From an uncultured Cetobacterium sp. (GTDB lineage Bacteria > Fusobacteriota > Fusobacteriia > Fusobacteriales > Fusobacteriaceae): a stretch of 64,000 nucleotides of DNA. Both the position numbers and the translations under genes were made by a program. A model generated the notes under the pieces. That model worked only from the letters and a program-made list of their open reading frames with translations. It was not told the origin of the DNA and made no database searches. This document shows positions 34,923-44,329 of this stretch, piece after piece. Every line of letters begins with the position of its first letter. Position 1 is the first letter of the stretch. The stretch is from assembly GCF_947072685.1 (NCBI RefSeq), contig NZ_CAMTIK010000008.1:1-64000 (forward strand). The letters run 5' to 3'.

Positions 34923-36208
34923 TGGAGTCATTTATACCAGTAATTATTTTATTTGTATTATTTTTTTTAAATATTCCAATTGCATTTGCATTGATAGGAT
35001 CATCACTGTATTATTTTATTTTTCAAAATAATATAATGTCAGTAAATTTAGTGATTCAACAGTTTGTTACAGCTGTTGAGTCCTTCCCTTATCTAGCTGT
35101 TCCATTTTTCATAATGGTTGGATCCGTTATGAACTTTTCTGGAATAAGTTCAAGTCTGATGAAAATGGCAGAGGTGTTAACAGGTCATATGGTCGGAGGT
35201 TTAGCACAAGTAAATGTTATATTGAGTGCCATGATGGGGGGGATTTCTGGTTCAGCAAATGCCGACGCAGCTATGCAATCAAAAATTTTAGTTCCAGAAA
35301 TGGTAAAAAGAAATTTTTCTAAGCCGTTTTCAGCGGCGGTAACTGCGGCCTCATCGTCGGTGAGTCCGGTTATACCGCCAGGAACTAATTTAATAATCTA
35401 TTCATTGATTGCAAACGTATCAGTGGCAAAGATGTTTTTAGCAGGATATACTCCTGGAATAATGATGACAGTGGCATTGATGATTGTAGTGCATATGGTA
35501 TCTAAAAAAAGAGGATATACTTCTACAAGAGATAAGAGAGCTACAATAAAAGAGATTTTTATTCAGATGAAGGAGTCTATATGGGCACTACTAATACCAT
35601 TTGGAATTATTTTAGGAATGAGAATGGGATTGTTTACTCCAACAGAAGCAGGAGGAGTGGCAGTATTATTTTGTTTTGTAATTGGAATTTTTGTGTATAA
35701 AAAACTAAAATTAAAGCATATAAAAATAATTTTAAAAGATACAGTTTATGGAACTGGATCTGTAATGCTATTAATTATAGGTGCAAAAGTTTTTGGATAT
35801 TATTTAACATTGGAAAGAATTCCTCAAATGATTACAAATTTACTGGTAGGATTTACAGATAATAGATATATGATGTTATTTATTATAAATTTATTACTTT
35901 TATTTGTAGGGATGTTTTTAGAGGGCGGAGCAGCACTGGTTATATTGGCACCGTTATTAGTCCCGGCAGTAACAAAAATAGGTATAGACCCTATTCAATT
36001 TGGTATTATACTAATAGTTAATATTATGATAGGAGGAATAACTCCCCCATTTGGATCAATGATGTTTACAACTTGTTCAATAGTCGGAGTCAAGTTGGAT
36101 GAATTTGTGAAAGAGGTTATGCCATTTATACTAGCACTGTTAATAGTTTTAGCAATTTTGACTTATTCTGAAACGATTGCATTGTATATTCCAAATCTAT
36201 TAATGTAA
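34922..36208 (+). CDS. TRAP transporter large permease (DctM)
   Basis: A 428-residue membrane subunit with about 12 segments. It carries AVPFFIMVGSVMNFSGIS, MGGISGSANADAAMQSKIL, VSPVIPPGTNLIIY and GGITPPFGSMMF, all DctM signatures, including the Na+-binding SGSA region. It works with DctQ and DctP for sodium-driven uptake. Confidence 0.93.
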   Translation: MESFIPVIILFVLFFLNIPIAFALIGSSLYYFIFQNNIMSVNLVIQQFVTAVESFPYLAVPFFIMVGSVMNFSGISSSLMKMAEVLTGHMVGGLAQVNVILSAMMGGISGSANADAAMQSKILVPEMVKRNFSKPFSAAVTAASSSVSPVIPPGTNLIIYSLIANVSVAKMFLAGYTPGIMMTVALMIVVHMVSKKRGYTSTRDKRATIKEIFIQMKESIWALLIPFGIILGMRMGLFTPTEAGGVAVLFCFVIGIFVYKKLKLKHIKIILKDTVYGTGSVMLLIIGAKVFGYYLTLERIPQMITNLLVGFTDNRYMMLFIINLLLLFVGMFLEGGAALVILAPLLVPAVTKIGIDPIQFGIILIVNIMIGGITPPFGSMMFTTCSIVGVKLDEFVKEVMPFILALLIVLAILTYSETIALYIPNLLM

Positions 36209-36224
36209 AAAAGGAGAGTAAAGA

Positions 36225-37301
36225 ATGAAATGTAGAAAAATTATGCTTAGTTTATTTTTTGTTGCTTCAGTAATTTCCTACTCAAAAATTGATACAGATA
36301 AAAAAATAATTATTGCTCATAGAGGAGCTAGTGGATATTTGCCAGAACATACTTTGGAATCTAAAGCACTGGCATTTGGGCAAGGAGCAGATTATTTAGA
36401 GCAAGATTTAGCAATGACAAAAGATAACAAGTTGATAGTTATTCATGATCATTTTCTAGATCAGCTGACAGATGTTGCTGAAAAATATCCAGAAAGAGCC
36501 AGAAAAGATGGTAGATATTATGTTATAGATTTTAGTTTAGATGAAATAAAAAATTTAAATATGACTGAGAATTTTAAAATTAAAGATGGGAAACAGGAGT
36601 TGGTTTATGAGGGTAGGTTTCCATTATGGAAATCAAACTTTAAAATTCACACTTTTGAAGAAGAAATAGAATTTATTCAAGGATTAGAAAAAACTACAGG
36701 GAAAAGAATAGGGATATATCCTGAAACAAAAGCACCATGGTTACATCATCAAGAAGGAAAAGATATAGCGGCAGAAACACTAAAAGTGTTGAAAAAATAT
36801 GGTTATACTTCTAAAGATTCACCAGTTTATTTTCAAAGTTTTGACTTTAATGATCTTAAGCGTGTAAAGGAAAAACTATTACCAGAGATGGGGATGGATA
36901 TAAAATTAGTTCAATTGGTAGCTTACACAGATTGGAACGAAACTATGGAAAAAAATTCCAAAGGAGAGTGGGTAAACTCTAGTTATGATTGGATGTTTAC
37001 ACCGGAAGGAGTAAAAGATATAGCCAAATATGCAGATGGAATTGGTCCAGGATGGTACATGGTAATAGATGATAAAAACTCCAAAAAAGGAGATATCAAA
37101 CTTACAAATTTACCTAAATATATTCAGGAAAACAAGTTAGAGTCACATCCATATACTGTTAGAAAAGATGCTTTGCCAGAATTTTTTAGCAATATCAATG
37201 AAATGTATGATTCTTTATTAAATCAAGCGAATTCAACAGGAGTATTTACAGATTTTCCAGATTTAGGAGTTGAATTCATATCTCAGAAAAAAACTAAATA
37301 A
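36225..37301 (+). CDS. glpQ: Periplasmic glycerophosphodiester phosphodiesterase
   Basis: A 358-residue secreted enzyme (signal LSLFFVASVISYS), the same length as E. coli GlpQ. The catalytic core IIAHRGASGYLPEHTLESKA gives His and the Glu that binds metal, followed by DYLEQDLAMTKDNKLIVIHDH. It cleaves glycerophosphodiesters such as glycerophosphocholine to glycerol-3-phosphate and an alcohol. It comes 16 bases after dctM, so it is probably in the TRAP operon. Choline released here could feed the microcompartment (inference). Confidence 0.92.
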   Translation: MKCRKIMLSLFFVASVISYSKIDTDKKIIIAHRGASGYLPEHTLESKALAFGQGADYLEQDLAMTKDNKLIVIHDHFLDQLTDVAEKYPERARKDGRYYVIDFSLDEIKNLNMTENFKIKDGKQELVYEGRFPLWKSNFKIHTFEEEIEFIQGLEKTTGKRIGIYPETKAPWLHHQEGKDIAAETLKVLKKYGYTSKDSPVYFQSFDFNDLKRVKEKLLPEMGMDIKLVQLVAYTDWNETMEKNSKGEWVNSSYDWMFTPEGVKDIAKYADGIGPGWYMVIDDKNSKKGDIKLTNLPKYIQENKLESHPYTVRKDALPEFFSNINEMYDSLLNQANSTGVFTDFPDLGVEFISQKKTK

Positions 37302-37323
37302 AGAAGTAGAAAAGAGGTATTAA

Positions 37324-37827
37324 ATGGCTGGAATGGAATTGCAAGAAATCTTTTTTAGATTGATTGTTTCCTCTGTATTAGGTGGCTGTATTGGATTAGA
37401 AAGAGAGTTGAAAAACAAATCTGCGGGATTTGTAACAATGATTTTAGTTTGCTTAGGAGCTACAACAATTGCATTAATACAGGAGGAGCTTCTAATAAGA
37501 CAAATCAATATGATAACAAATTATCCAGAGTTAGCAAATAGCTTCAAGCTAGATATAACAAGACTTTCAGCACAAGTGGTAACAGGAGTTGGATTTATAG
37601 GTGGTGGAGCAATAATTTATACTAAAGACAAAGTTTTTGGTATAACAACTGCAGCAGTTTTATGGATAACAGCTGCGATAGGTCTGGCAATAGGATATGG
37701 ATTCGTATTTTTATCTGTGTCAGCGTTTTTAATTGTAGTAATAACGCTTATTGTAATGAAATTTTTTGAGAAAAAGATTTTGCTAATAATAAAAGAAAAG
37801 ATATCTTTGAAAAGAAATGAAAGATAA
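37324..37827 (+). CDS. MgtC/SapB-family membrane protein
   Basis: A 167-residue membrane protein with four to five segments. FRLIVSSVLGGCIGLERELK, RLSAQVVTGVGFIGGGAIIY and GITTAAVLWITAAIGLAIG are MgtC signatures. Family members affect magnesium starvation and membrane potential. It lacks the long C-terminal ACT-like domain of Salmonella MgtC. It lies 22 bases after glpQ and may be co-transcribed. Confidence 0.88.
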   Translation: MAGMELQEIFFRLIVSSVLGGCIGLERELKNKSAGFVTMILVCLGATTIALIQEELLIRQINMITNYPELANSFKLDITRLSAQVVTGVGFIGGGAIIYTKDKVFGITTAAVLWITAAIGLAIGYGFVFLSVSAFLIVVITLIVMKFFEKKILLIIKEKISLKRNER

Positions 37828-37828
37828 G

Positions 37829-37863
37829 AAAAGGTAGTGATTTAAAAATCACTACCTTTTTAA
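37829..37863. terminator. Bidirectional terminator, mgtC-like/nanE
   Basis: AAAAGGTAGTGATTT pairs with a following AAATCACTACCTTTT copy, with A and T tracts on opposite sides. It serves both converging operons. Confidence 0.85.
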
Positions 37864-37867
37864 TTAT

Positions 37868-38515
37868 TTAAAACTGAGCTTTATTAATTTCGTCAGTAAA
37901 TTTTTTAGCGATAAGTTGTGGTCTAGTTATTGCTCCACCAACTACAACAGAATATGCACCCATTTCCATTGCAATTCTTGATTTTTCAGGAGTATCAAAA
38001 TTTCCTTCAGCAATAATTGGTTTTTTTGATTTTTTAATTAACTCTTTTAAAACCTCAAAATTGTTTAATCCTTTAGATTGTTCAGTATAACCAACTAAAG
38101 TTGTACCAATATAATCAAATCCAAGTTCTTCAGCTCTTAGTCCTTCCTCAACAGTTGAGATATCAGCCATAAATTTTTGATTTGGATATTTAATTTTTAA
38201 AGATTTCAAAAGTTCTAAATCAGCATTAATAGTAGCATCTAAAGCAATTACATCAATATTAGTAGCAATAAGTGCTTCCAGCTCTTTTATTGTAGGAGTT
38301 ATATATGAAATCATATTATCATAATCTTTTTTGATAATTCCTATAATAGGTAAGTTAACCATTTTTTTTATTTCTAAAATATCTTCAACAGTATTTGCTC
38401 TAATTCCAACAGCTCCAGCCATTTCAGCAGCTACTGCCATTCTTCCCATAATAAATGAGCTATGTAATGGCTCGTTTTCTAATGCTTGACAAGAAACAAT
38501 AAGTCCTTTTCTCAT
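37868..38515 (-). CDS. nanE: N-acetylmannosamine-6-phosphate 2-epimerase
   Basis: A 215-residue TIM-barrel epimerase converting ManNAc-6-P to GlcNAc-6-[40 protein letters not shown] and [10 protein letters not shown] match NanE. It is in one operon with a PTS permease and an RpiR regulator, so the imported sugar is probably an amino sugar such as ManNAc. No sialic acid lyase or ManNAc kinase is present in the window. Confidence 0.9.
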   Translation of the reverse strand: MRKGLIVSCQALENEPLHSSFIMGRMAVAAEMAGAVGIRANTVEDILEIKKMVNLPIIGIIKKDYDNMISYITPTIKELEALIATNIDVIALDATINADLELLKSLKIKYPNQKFMADISTVEEGLRAEELGFDYIGTTLVGYTEQSKGLNNFEVLKELIKKSKKPIIAEGNFDTPEKSRIAMEMGAYSVVVGGAITRPQLIAKKFTDEINKAQF

Positions 38516-38527
38516 AAAAGTGCCTCC

Positions 38528-40018
38528 CTAGTTATTTTCAATGATTTCATTTATTTTTTGTTTAATTGGATCAGCCATTGCTCCAAAAATAGCTTGAATT
38601 CCTCCTTGAACTTCAAGAACTCCTGTAGCACCAAGGTTTTTAATTTTAATTTTATCCACTTTTGAAACGTCTTTGACAGAAACTCTAAGTCTTGTAATAC
38701 AAGCATCGACATCATCAATATTTTCTTTTCCACCAAGAGCTGCTAAAACATCTTTAGCGGTATCATACAAAGTATCCTTTGTGACTACCCTAATCTCTTC
38801 ATCCTCCCCTTCTCTTCCAGGAGTATGGATATTAAAACGTGTTATTAAAAACTTAAAGGAAAAATAATATAGTGCAAACCAGATAACGCCGACAACTAAA
38901 ACATACATCCAGTTAGTAAATTCATTACCTTGTAAAACACCGAAAAGAGTAAAGTCAATTAGACCTCCTGAAAAAGTATTTCCAATTGAAATATTTAATA
39001 AATCAGCAACAAGAAAAGATAAACCGTCAAAGAAAGCATGTACACCGTATAGCCAAGGCGCAACAAACAAAAACATAAATTCAATAGGTTCAGTAATTCC
39101 GGTGATGAAAGAGGTAATTGCAGCACCTAAAAATAATCCACCAACAGCTTTTCTCTTATTTAGTGGTGTGCAGTGATACATAGCTAAACAAGCAGCAGGA
39201 AGACCAAACATCATAGTGGCAAAACGTCCTGCAAAGAATCTAGTTCCCTCTGTAAAAAGTCCAGAATGGTTAGGATCAGCTAGTTGAGCAAAGAAAATAT
39301 TTTGGGCTCCAACAATAGTTTTTCCAGTAACAGTAGCGGTTCCACCAAGTTCAGTATACCAAAATAAAGGATATATCATATGATGAAGACCAACAGCACC
39401 ACTAAGTCTTAATAAAAAACCATATAAAAATGTTCCGAAGATACCAAGACTAGCTATAGATTTTCCAGCTCCAGTAAGCCATCCTTGGAAAGTAGGCCAA
39501 GTTAAAAAGAAAATAATTCCAATCCCGATAGCTGAAAAAGATGAAATAATCGGAACAAATCTTGAACCACCAAAGAACCCTAAAATAGCGGGAAGTTCAA
39601 TATTACTATACTTATTGTGAAGATAAGCAACAAGAGAACCTATGACGATAGCCCCAACAACACCGGTGTCAATAGAAATAACCGAGGGATTAAAAGCTGT
39701 AATAAGACCTTTAATTGAAGCATTCATAACAAGGAATGCAACAGCACCAGCTAAACCAGCAGTACCCTTATCTTTTTTAGCAAGTCCTAGAGAAAGTCCA
39801 ATACACATAATCAGTGCAAGATTGGAAAAAACAACTTCACCAGAAGCAGACATAACCTGTAAAATTCCTTGTAAAATAGGAATATTTAAAAAAGGATAAG
39901 CTTTAACAGTGTTAGCATTGGAAAGAGCTCCACCAATTCCTAAAAGTAGTCCTGCCGCAGGTAAAATTGCGATAGGTAACATAAAAGATTTTCCAATCTT
40001 TTGTAAATGTTTAAACAT
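38528..40018 (-). CDS. PTS EIICB permease, glucose/amino-sugar family
   Basis: A 496-residue membrane permease of the glucose/GlcNAc family. The EIIC part has SFMLPIAILPAAGLLLGIGG, HMIYPLFWYTELGG and GITEPIEFMFLFVAPWLYG. The C-terminal EIIB domain has the phosphorylated Cys in [13 protein letters not shown]. No EIIA domain is attached, so one must come from elsewhere. Its operon with nanE suggests ManNAc or a related amino sugar. The start is the ATG at 40018 after GGGAGG, rather than the listed ATG 18 bases upstream. Confidence 0.88.
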   Translation of the reverse strand: MFKHLQKIGKSFMLPIAILPAAGLLLGIGGALSNANTVKAYPFLNIPILQGILQVMSASGEVVFSNLALIMCIGLSLGLAKKDKGTAGLAGAVAFLVMNASIKGLITAFNPSVISIDTGVVGAIVIGSLVAYLHNKYSNIELPAILGFFGGSRFVPIISSFSAIGIGIIFFLTWPTFQGWLTGAGKSIASLGIFGTFLYGFLLRLSGAVGLHHMIYPLFWYTELGGTATVTGKTIVGAQNIFFAQLADPNHSGLFTEGTRFFAGRFATMMFGLPAACLAMYHCTPLNKRKAVGGLFLGAAITSFITGITEPIEFMFLFVAPWLYGVHAFFDGLSFLVADLLNISIGNTFSGGLIDFTLFGVLQGNEFTNWMYVLVVGVIWFALYYFSFKFLITRFNIHTPGREGEDEEIRVVTKDTLYDTAKDVLAALGGKENIDDVDACITRLRVSVKDVSKVDKIKIKNLGATGVLEVQGGIQAIFGAMADPIKQKINEIIENN

Positions 40019-40038
40019 TGTAACCTCCCAAATCATCT

Positions 40039-40085
40039 AAGAAAATTATTTTCTTTAACCTTGATTTCAAGAAAATAATTTTCTT
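40039..40085. promoter_or_regulatory. Pair of 17-bp palindromic operators for RpiR-type regulator
   Basis: AAGAAAATTATTTTCTT (40039-40055) and its exact reverse complement AAGAAAATAATTTTCTT (40069-40085) lie 30 bp apart, centre to centre, between the regulator and the PTS gene, close to the PTS start. Spacing of about three helical turns fits co-operative binding by two dimers. Confidence 0.7.
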
Positions 40086-40151
40086 ATATTTTATAGTATG
40101 AATATATCACATATAAAACTAAATTACAACAAAAAAACAGCAATTAAGCTG

Positions 40152-40952
40152 TTATTTTAAAATTGCATCTATTGTAAGTTGCATTTTTCTATTTAATGTG
40201 ACGTCTTCTAAAAGTATTGTAGAAATTAAATCGAATAGATACATAGTCGAAAATTGGGTATTTATAAAATTTGTTTTATTTATAAAATCAGAACTACAAA
40301 TAGAAATTATCTCATTTGCATATCTACTGATACTACTTTTAGGAAAGCTAGTTACCGCAATAGTTCTAGCTCTATTTTGATAACATATTCTAAGTGCATT
40401 TACAACCTCTTTTGTTTCACCAGAGATAGAGATTCCAATGACTAAGTCCTCTGAGGAAACAATGGCACTATTTATAATCATCATATGTGAATCATTTATA
40501 GAAGAGATATTAAAACCCATCCGAAGAAGTCTTTGCATAAACTCTTGTGCGGTAAGCCCAGAACTACCAACACCATATATATATATTTTTTTAGCTTCTT
40601 TAATATCTTTTACAATTTTTGAGATAAGTTTTTTATCTAAAAGTTCATTAGATTTTTCAATAACTTCAGAATAGTAGTTATAAACTGCGGAAAAAAGGGA
40701 GTCATTTTCTTTTTTAGAATCTAAATTTTTATTTTTAGAGTTCAATTTCATTTTCATATCAACAAAGCTTTCACAGTTAATTTTTTTAGAGAATCTGGTG
40801 AGTGTAGAAGAGGATGTCCCTATAGCTTTTGCTAATTCTGTTATAGAAATGTTATTAATACTATTTTTAAAACTGAGAATATAGTCTGCGATAATTTTTT
40901 CCTTGAGAGAGAAAGTGCTGTATTTTTGCTTTATTTCATATAAAACGTCCAA
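40152..40952 (-). CDS. RpiR-family (HTH-SIS) regulator
   Basis: A 266-residue protein with an N-terminal HTH (SITELAKAIGTSSSTLTRFS, about 35-60) and a C-terminal SIS sugar-phosphate domain (IYIYGVGSSGLTAQEFMQRL, then VIGISISGETKEVVNAL). It likely senses an amino-sugar phosphate and controls the PTS-nanE genes through the two palindromes just downstream. Transcription is in the same direction as those genes. Confidence 0.88.
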   Translation of the reverse strand: MDVLYEIKQKYSTFSLKEKIIADYILSFKNSINNISITELAKAIGTSSSTLTRFSKKINCESFVDMKMKLNSKNKNLDSKKENDSLFSAVYNYYSEVIEKSNELLDKKLISKIVKDIKEAKKIYIYGVGSSGLTAQEFMQRLLRMGFNISSINDSHMMIINSAIVSSEDLVIGISISGETKEVVNALRICYQNRARTIAVTSFPKSSISRYANEIISICSSDFINKTNFINTQFSTMYLFDLISTILLEDVTLNRKMQLTIDAILK

Positions 40953-41067
40953 AAGTAGTTCCTCCTATAATATTTTGGTTATTTAATACTATAACATAAA
41001 TATTTTCAAAAAAAAATAAGTATTTCATGTTATAATAGGCAATATCAAATTCTATTGGAGTTAAAAT

Positions 41068-41910
41068 ATGGAAAAGAAGATAAGAGTGACCTTACCGAAA
41101 AGAATATTAGAAATAATAGAGTGTGACATCGAGGAGTTTGGTTTGAAAAAAAATACTTTATTAAATTATATATATGAAGAATTAGGAAATGTATATGATA
41201 TAAAAAATTGTAAATCAAACTATAAAGGAGAAACTGAGATCATCCAATTTAATCTAAATAAAAAAAATAAAGTAAATTATTATAATTTTTTAGAGGAAAA
41301 AAAAGTGCAGAATGAGTCAGAATTTTTTCGTGAGATTTTAATTGAATATGCAGAGAGAGGTAAGAAAAATAGAGAGTTATTTTTATATAAAGATACAGTG
41401 GAACGTTTACAAATAGCAATAAAAGAGAGAAGAATCAGTAAACTATTATTTAAAGATGGAAATGAAATAGAGGTAGAACCGTATTATTTAGGGAGTTCTA
41501 AACTAGAGTTAGCAAACTATATATTCTGCTATAATTTGAAAGATGGGGTATGGAAAAATTATAAATTGAAATATATTAAATCGATCTATTTAAAAAATGA
41601 AAATTTTAAAGTTAGAGACAAAGTATTTGTAGATAGTATAAAAAAGGATTTTGATCCATTTCTCTCAAAAGGAAAAGTTGTGAAAGTTAAATTAACCACT
41701 AATGGAGAGAGATTATTTAAAGAGCTGATGATCAATAGACCCAGAATTTTGAATAGGGAAGATGGAGTTTATTTTTTGGAGTGTTCGGAAGAGAAAGCTA
41801 AAAGATATTTTAGTTTTTTTTTGGATGAGGTTGAAATATTAGAGCCGAAAATTCTTAGAGAATGGTTTAAAGAAAAGTATGAAAAAGCTATTTTGAAATA
41901 TAAAAGTTAA
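41068..41910 (+). CDS. RHH-WYL-like putative transcriptional regulator
   Basis: A 280-residue protein. The N-terminus (IRVTLPKRILEIIECDIEEF, then KKNTLLNYIYEEL) has a ribbon-helix-helix pattern. The middle (about 110-190) matches a WYL domain: AIKERRISKLLFKDGNEIEV, EPYYL and YKLKYIKSIYL. The C-terminal part (VKVKLTTNGERLFKEL to ILEPKILREWF) matches the WYL C-terminal extension. WYL proteins sense nucleic acid or nucleotide ligands. The target is unknown, and no linked gene is seen. Confidence 0.65.
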   Translation: MEKKIRVTLPKRILEIIECDIEEFGLKKNTLLNYIYEELGNVYDIKNCKSNYKGETEIIQFNLNKKNKVNYYNFLEEKKVQNESEFFREILIEYAERGKKNRELFLYKDTVERLQIAIKERRISKLLFKDGNEIEVEPYYLGSSKLELANYIFCYNLKDGVWKNYKLKYIKSIYLKNENFKVRDKVFVDSIKKDFDPFLSKGKVVKVKLTTNGERLFKELMINRPRILNREDGVYFLECSEEKAKRYFSFFLDEVEILEPKILREWFKEKYEKAILKYKS

Positions 41911-41918
41911 AATAAATG

Positions 41919-41957
41919 AGGAGGTTATTAATTTAAAAACCTCCTCATTTATTTTTA
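41919..41957. terminator. Bidirectional terminator, WYL gene / MATE gene
   Basis: AAATGAGGAGGTT pairs with AACCTCCTCATTT, followed by ATTTTTATTT. The genes converge here. Confidence 0.88.
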
Positions 41958-41958
41958 T

Positions 41959-43302
41959 TTACACCTCAATATATCTCCATTTACCCTGTTTAAATCTGTA
42001 AAAACAAGCAAAGCCTCTAAAAGTTAAATCAACAATCATAACCATCCAAGCACCATTTAAACCGAAATTTAAGATATAAAGTAAAAGATATGTAAGAGGT
42101 ATTCTAATAAGAAACATTCCGATAGCTGTAATCCATAAGACTGATCTTGTATCCCCAGCACCTCTTAGAGCACCTCCTAAAACCATTGAAACAGCTAGAA
42201 TAGGTTGTGCAACGGAGACAATTCTAAGGGCAGAACTTGCCATAGGAACAATGCTTTGATCACTTGTAAAAAGAGAGATTACAAACTTAGGAAAAATCAT
42301 AAATATGAACCCAAATGCGGTCATGATAATCATAGCTAAAAAAGTGTTTAAATAACCTGCTTTTCGAGCGTTAAGATACTGATTAGCTCCTAGATGTTGC
42401 CCAACAAGAGCGGTTCCAGCTACTGAAAAACCAAGTCCAAGATTAAAAGAAAATGATTCGGCAGTTAACGCAATTTTATGAGCTGCATATTGAAGAGTTC
42501 CTAGATTGATAACCATCGCTTCAAATATGAGCATACCAATTCTAAAAATAGATTGTTCCCCCGCAGAAGGAAGACCAACTTTAAGAAGTCTTTTACAAAT
42601 GTTTTTATTTATTTTAAAATCTTTTTTAGTCAATGAAATGCAATAATTTTTTTTATATATTATTAAGAATGAAAAAATAACAGTCACCACTGCCCGAGAG
42701 ATGGTAGTAGCTATACCAGCCCCTAAAATTCCAAGATTTAAAACAAATATAAAAATATAGTTTAAAAAAATATTTAAAAAAATACTAATTGTATTGTTTA
42801 TCATAGGAATTTTAGCTTTACTGATAGATCTGAATCCATATGAAAATATGATGTTAAAACAAAGAAAAGGGATTCCTAAAGAAACAACTTTTAGATATTT
42901 TAAAGCATCGGTGATAGGTTGGTTTTTACTTATTAGTCCTAGTATATTTTCTCCGAAAAATATAAAAAGAAAAGTAACAATTAAGGAAGCGGGTATACCT
43001 AAAATTAAACTTTGACTCATTCCTTCACGAGCTTCTTCATAATTTTTAGATCCGAATGCACGACTAACCATTGCGGTAGTTCCTACACTTATAGCAAAAA
43101 AAATAGGAATAACAGTTAAGACAGGAGCTGTTCCAAGTCCTACTGATGCAATAGCTTCAGGACCTAATCTTCCAACCATGATAAGGTCAAAAAATCCTAG
43201 AAGTGTTTGAACGAACATATCCACAATAGTGGGTAATGCAATTGTAAAAATCGAAAAAATTTCGGTTTTGTTTTCTCTCCATAAAGAGTGAAGTTGTTTC
43301 AA
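41959..43302 (-). CDS. MATE-family multidrug efflux protein
   Basis: A 447-residue membrane protein with 12 segments in two halves. Family marks are ALPTIVDMFVQTLLGFFDLI, GTTAMVSRAFGSKNYEEARE, LGLGFSVAGTALVGQHLGA and VLGGALRGAGDTRSVLWITA. It is a Na+- or H+-coupled exporter of cationic compounds. It is separate from the thiamine genes upstream by about 50 bases and may have its own promoter. Confidence 0.9.
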   Translation of the reverse strand: MKQLHSLWRENKTEIFSIFTIALPTIVDMFVQTLLGFFDLIMVGRLGPEAIASVGLGTAPVLTVIPIFFAISVGTTAMVSRAFGSKNYEEAREGMSQSLILGIPASLIVTFLFIFFGENILGLISKNQPITDALKYLKVVSLGIPFLCFNIIFSYGFRSISKAKIPMINNTISIFLNIFLNYIFIFVLNLGILGAGIATTISRAVVTVIFSFLIIYKKNYCISLTKKDFKINKNICKRLLKVGLPSAGEQSIFRIGMLIFEAMVINLGTLQYAAHKIALTAESFSFNLGLGFSVAGTALVGQHLGANQYLNARKAGYLNTFLAMIIMTAFGFIFMIFPKFVISLFTSDQSIVPMASSALRIVSVAQPILAVSMVLGGALRGAGDTRSVLWITAIGMFLIRIPLTYLLLYILNFGLNGAWMVMIVDLTFRGFACFYRFKQGKWRYIEV

Positions 43303-43351
43303 AATAATCCCTCCAAATATAGTATCTAAGGGGTATTATATAGTAAAAAAA

Positions 43352-44329
43352 TTAAAATTGATATATGAAATTTTTAGCAGGTATTTTTTTCGAAATAATT
43401 TGATTCTCGAATAACCAATTGATATTATTTTCCCAAATCTCTTCTTTTTGATTTAGAAAAGAAGAAGTATTGTTTTCCATTAATGGAAGAAGGATGGTCA
43501 GACTTTGTTTTTCTACATTTTCAGTGAGAGGAAACTGCTCACTTGCTTGTTTAGAAAGCAAAATATCAATTGATTTTTGAGGATTATTTTTAACATCTTG
43601 AAAACCTTTTTTTAAAATATTGACAACTTTTTGATATGTAGCCGTTTTCTCTTTTAAAAGTTCCTCATTAGCAACCAAAATAAGTTCATATGACTGTGGA
43701 ATACCAAACTCTTCAATTAAAAAATAATTTATATCAATACCCTTATCTTTCATAACAGGGATTTCATGATTTAGCATTCCACCAATAGTGAAGTCAACTT
43801 GGTCAGTAATCATAGATGTTAGAAGTTCAAACCCTACATCAATTACTTCTAAACTATTGGGAGATACCCCTTTATGTTTCATCATAGTATTTAAATATAC
43901 ATCTGATAAAAGTCCACCACTGCTTCCAGCACGTTTATTCGTAAAGTCTTTTGGACTAGTTATATTTTTTTCTTTTAAAGAGATAACTGTATTAACACTT
44001 TGTTGCAAAATAGCACCAAAAGATTGAATAGGAATATTTTCGTTTGTTTTAGCAATGATAACAGTATTTAAATAAGAGATACCTATATCAGCTTTTTTGG
44101 CAGCCGGTAATACAAGTGAATCCGAAGGTGATGAAGGATAGAGTATTTTCAAATCTATTCCTTCATCGTTGAAATATCCATTTGCTAGAGCTGTGTATAT
44201 AAATGTGTGGACAGCATTAGGATACCAATCTAAAACAATAGATACCTCTTCTAATTGTTTTTTCTTTTGAGAATTGCAGCTAGTAAATAAAAACAAAATA
44301 AAAGCAATTATTAATTTTTTTTTGATCAT
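43352..44329 (-). CDS. thiY: Thiamine-precursor ABC binding lipoprotein, ThiY-like
   Basis: A 325-residue NMT1/THI5-like binding lipoprotein (lipobox LFLFTSCNS). SIVLDWYPNAVHTFIYTALA and GSSGGLLSDVYLNTMMKHKG are typical of ThiY, which binds formylaminopyrimidine (a thiamine breakdown product) for salvage. It is in an operon with permease, ATPase and TenA under a TPP riboswitch. The start overlaps the stop of the permease gene. Confidence 0.85.
   Translation of the reverse strand: MIKKKLIIAFILFLFTSCNSQKKKQLEEVSIVLDWYPNAVHTFIYTALANGYFNDEGIDLKILYPSSPSDSLVLPAAKKADIGISYLNTVIIAKTNENIPIQSFGAILQQSVNTVISLKEKNITSPKDFTNKRAGSSGGLLSDVYLNTMMKHKGVSPNSLEVIDVGFELLTSMITDQVDFTIGGMLNHEIPVMKDKGIDINYFLIEEFGIPQSYELILVANEELLKEKTATYQKVVNILKKGFQDVKNNPQKSIDILLSKQASEQFPLTENVEKQSLTILLPLMENNTSSFLNQKEEIWENNINWLFENQIISKKIPAKNFIYQF

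Noticed and set aside
40985-41040. Imperfect inverted repeat TATAACAT ... ATGTTATA upstream of the WYL gene
   Set aside because: The arms are far apart, AT-only and imperfect; such repeats are common in DNA of this composition.
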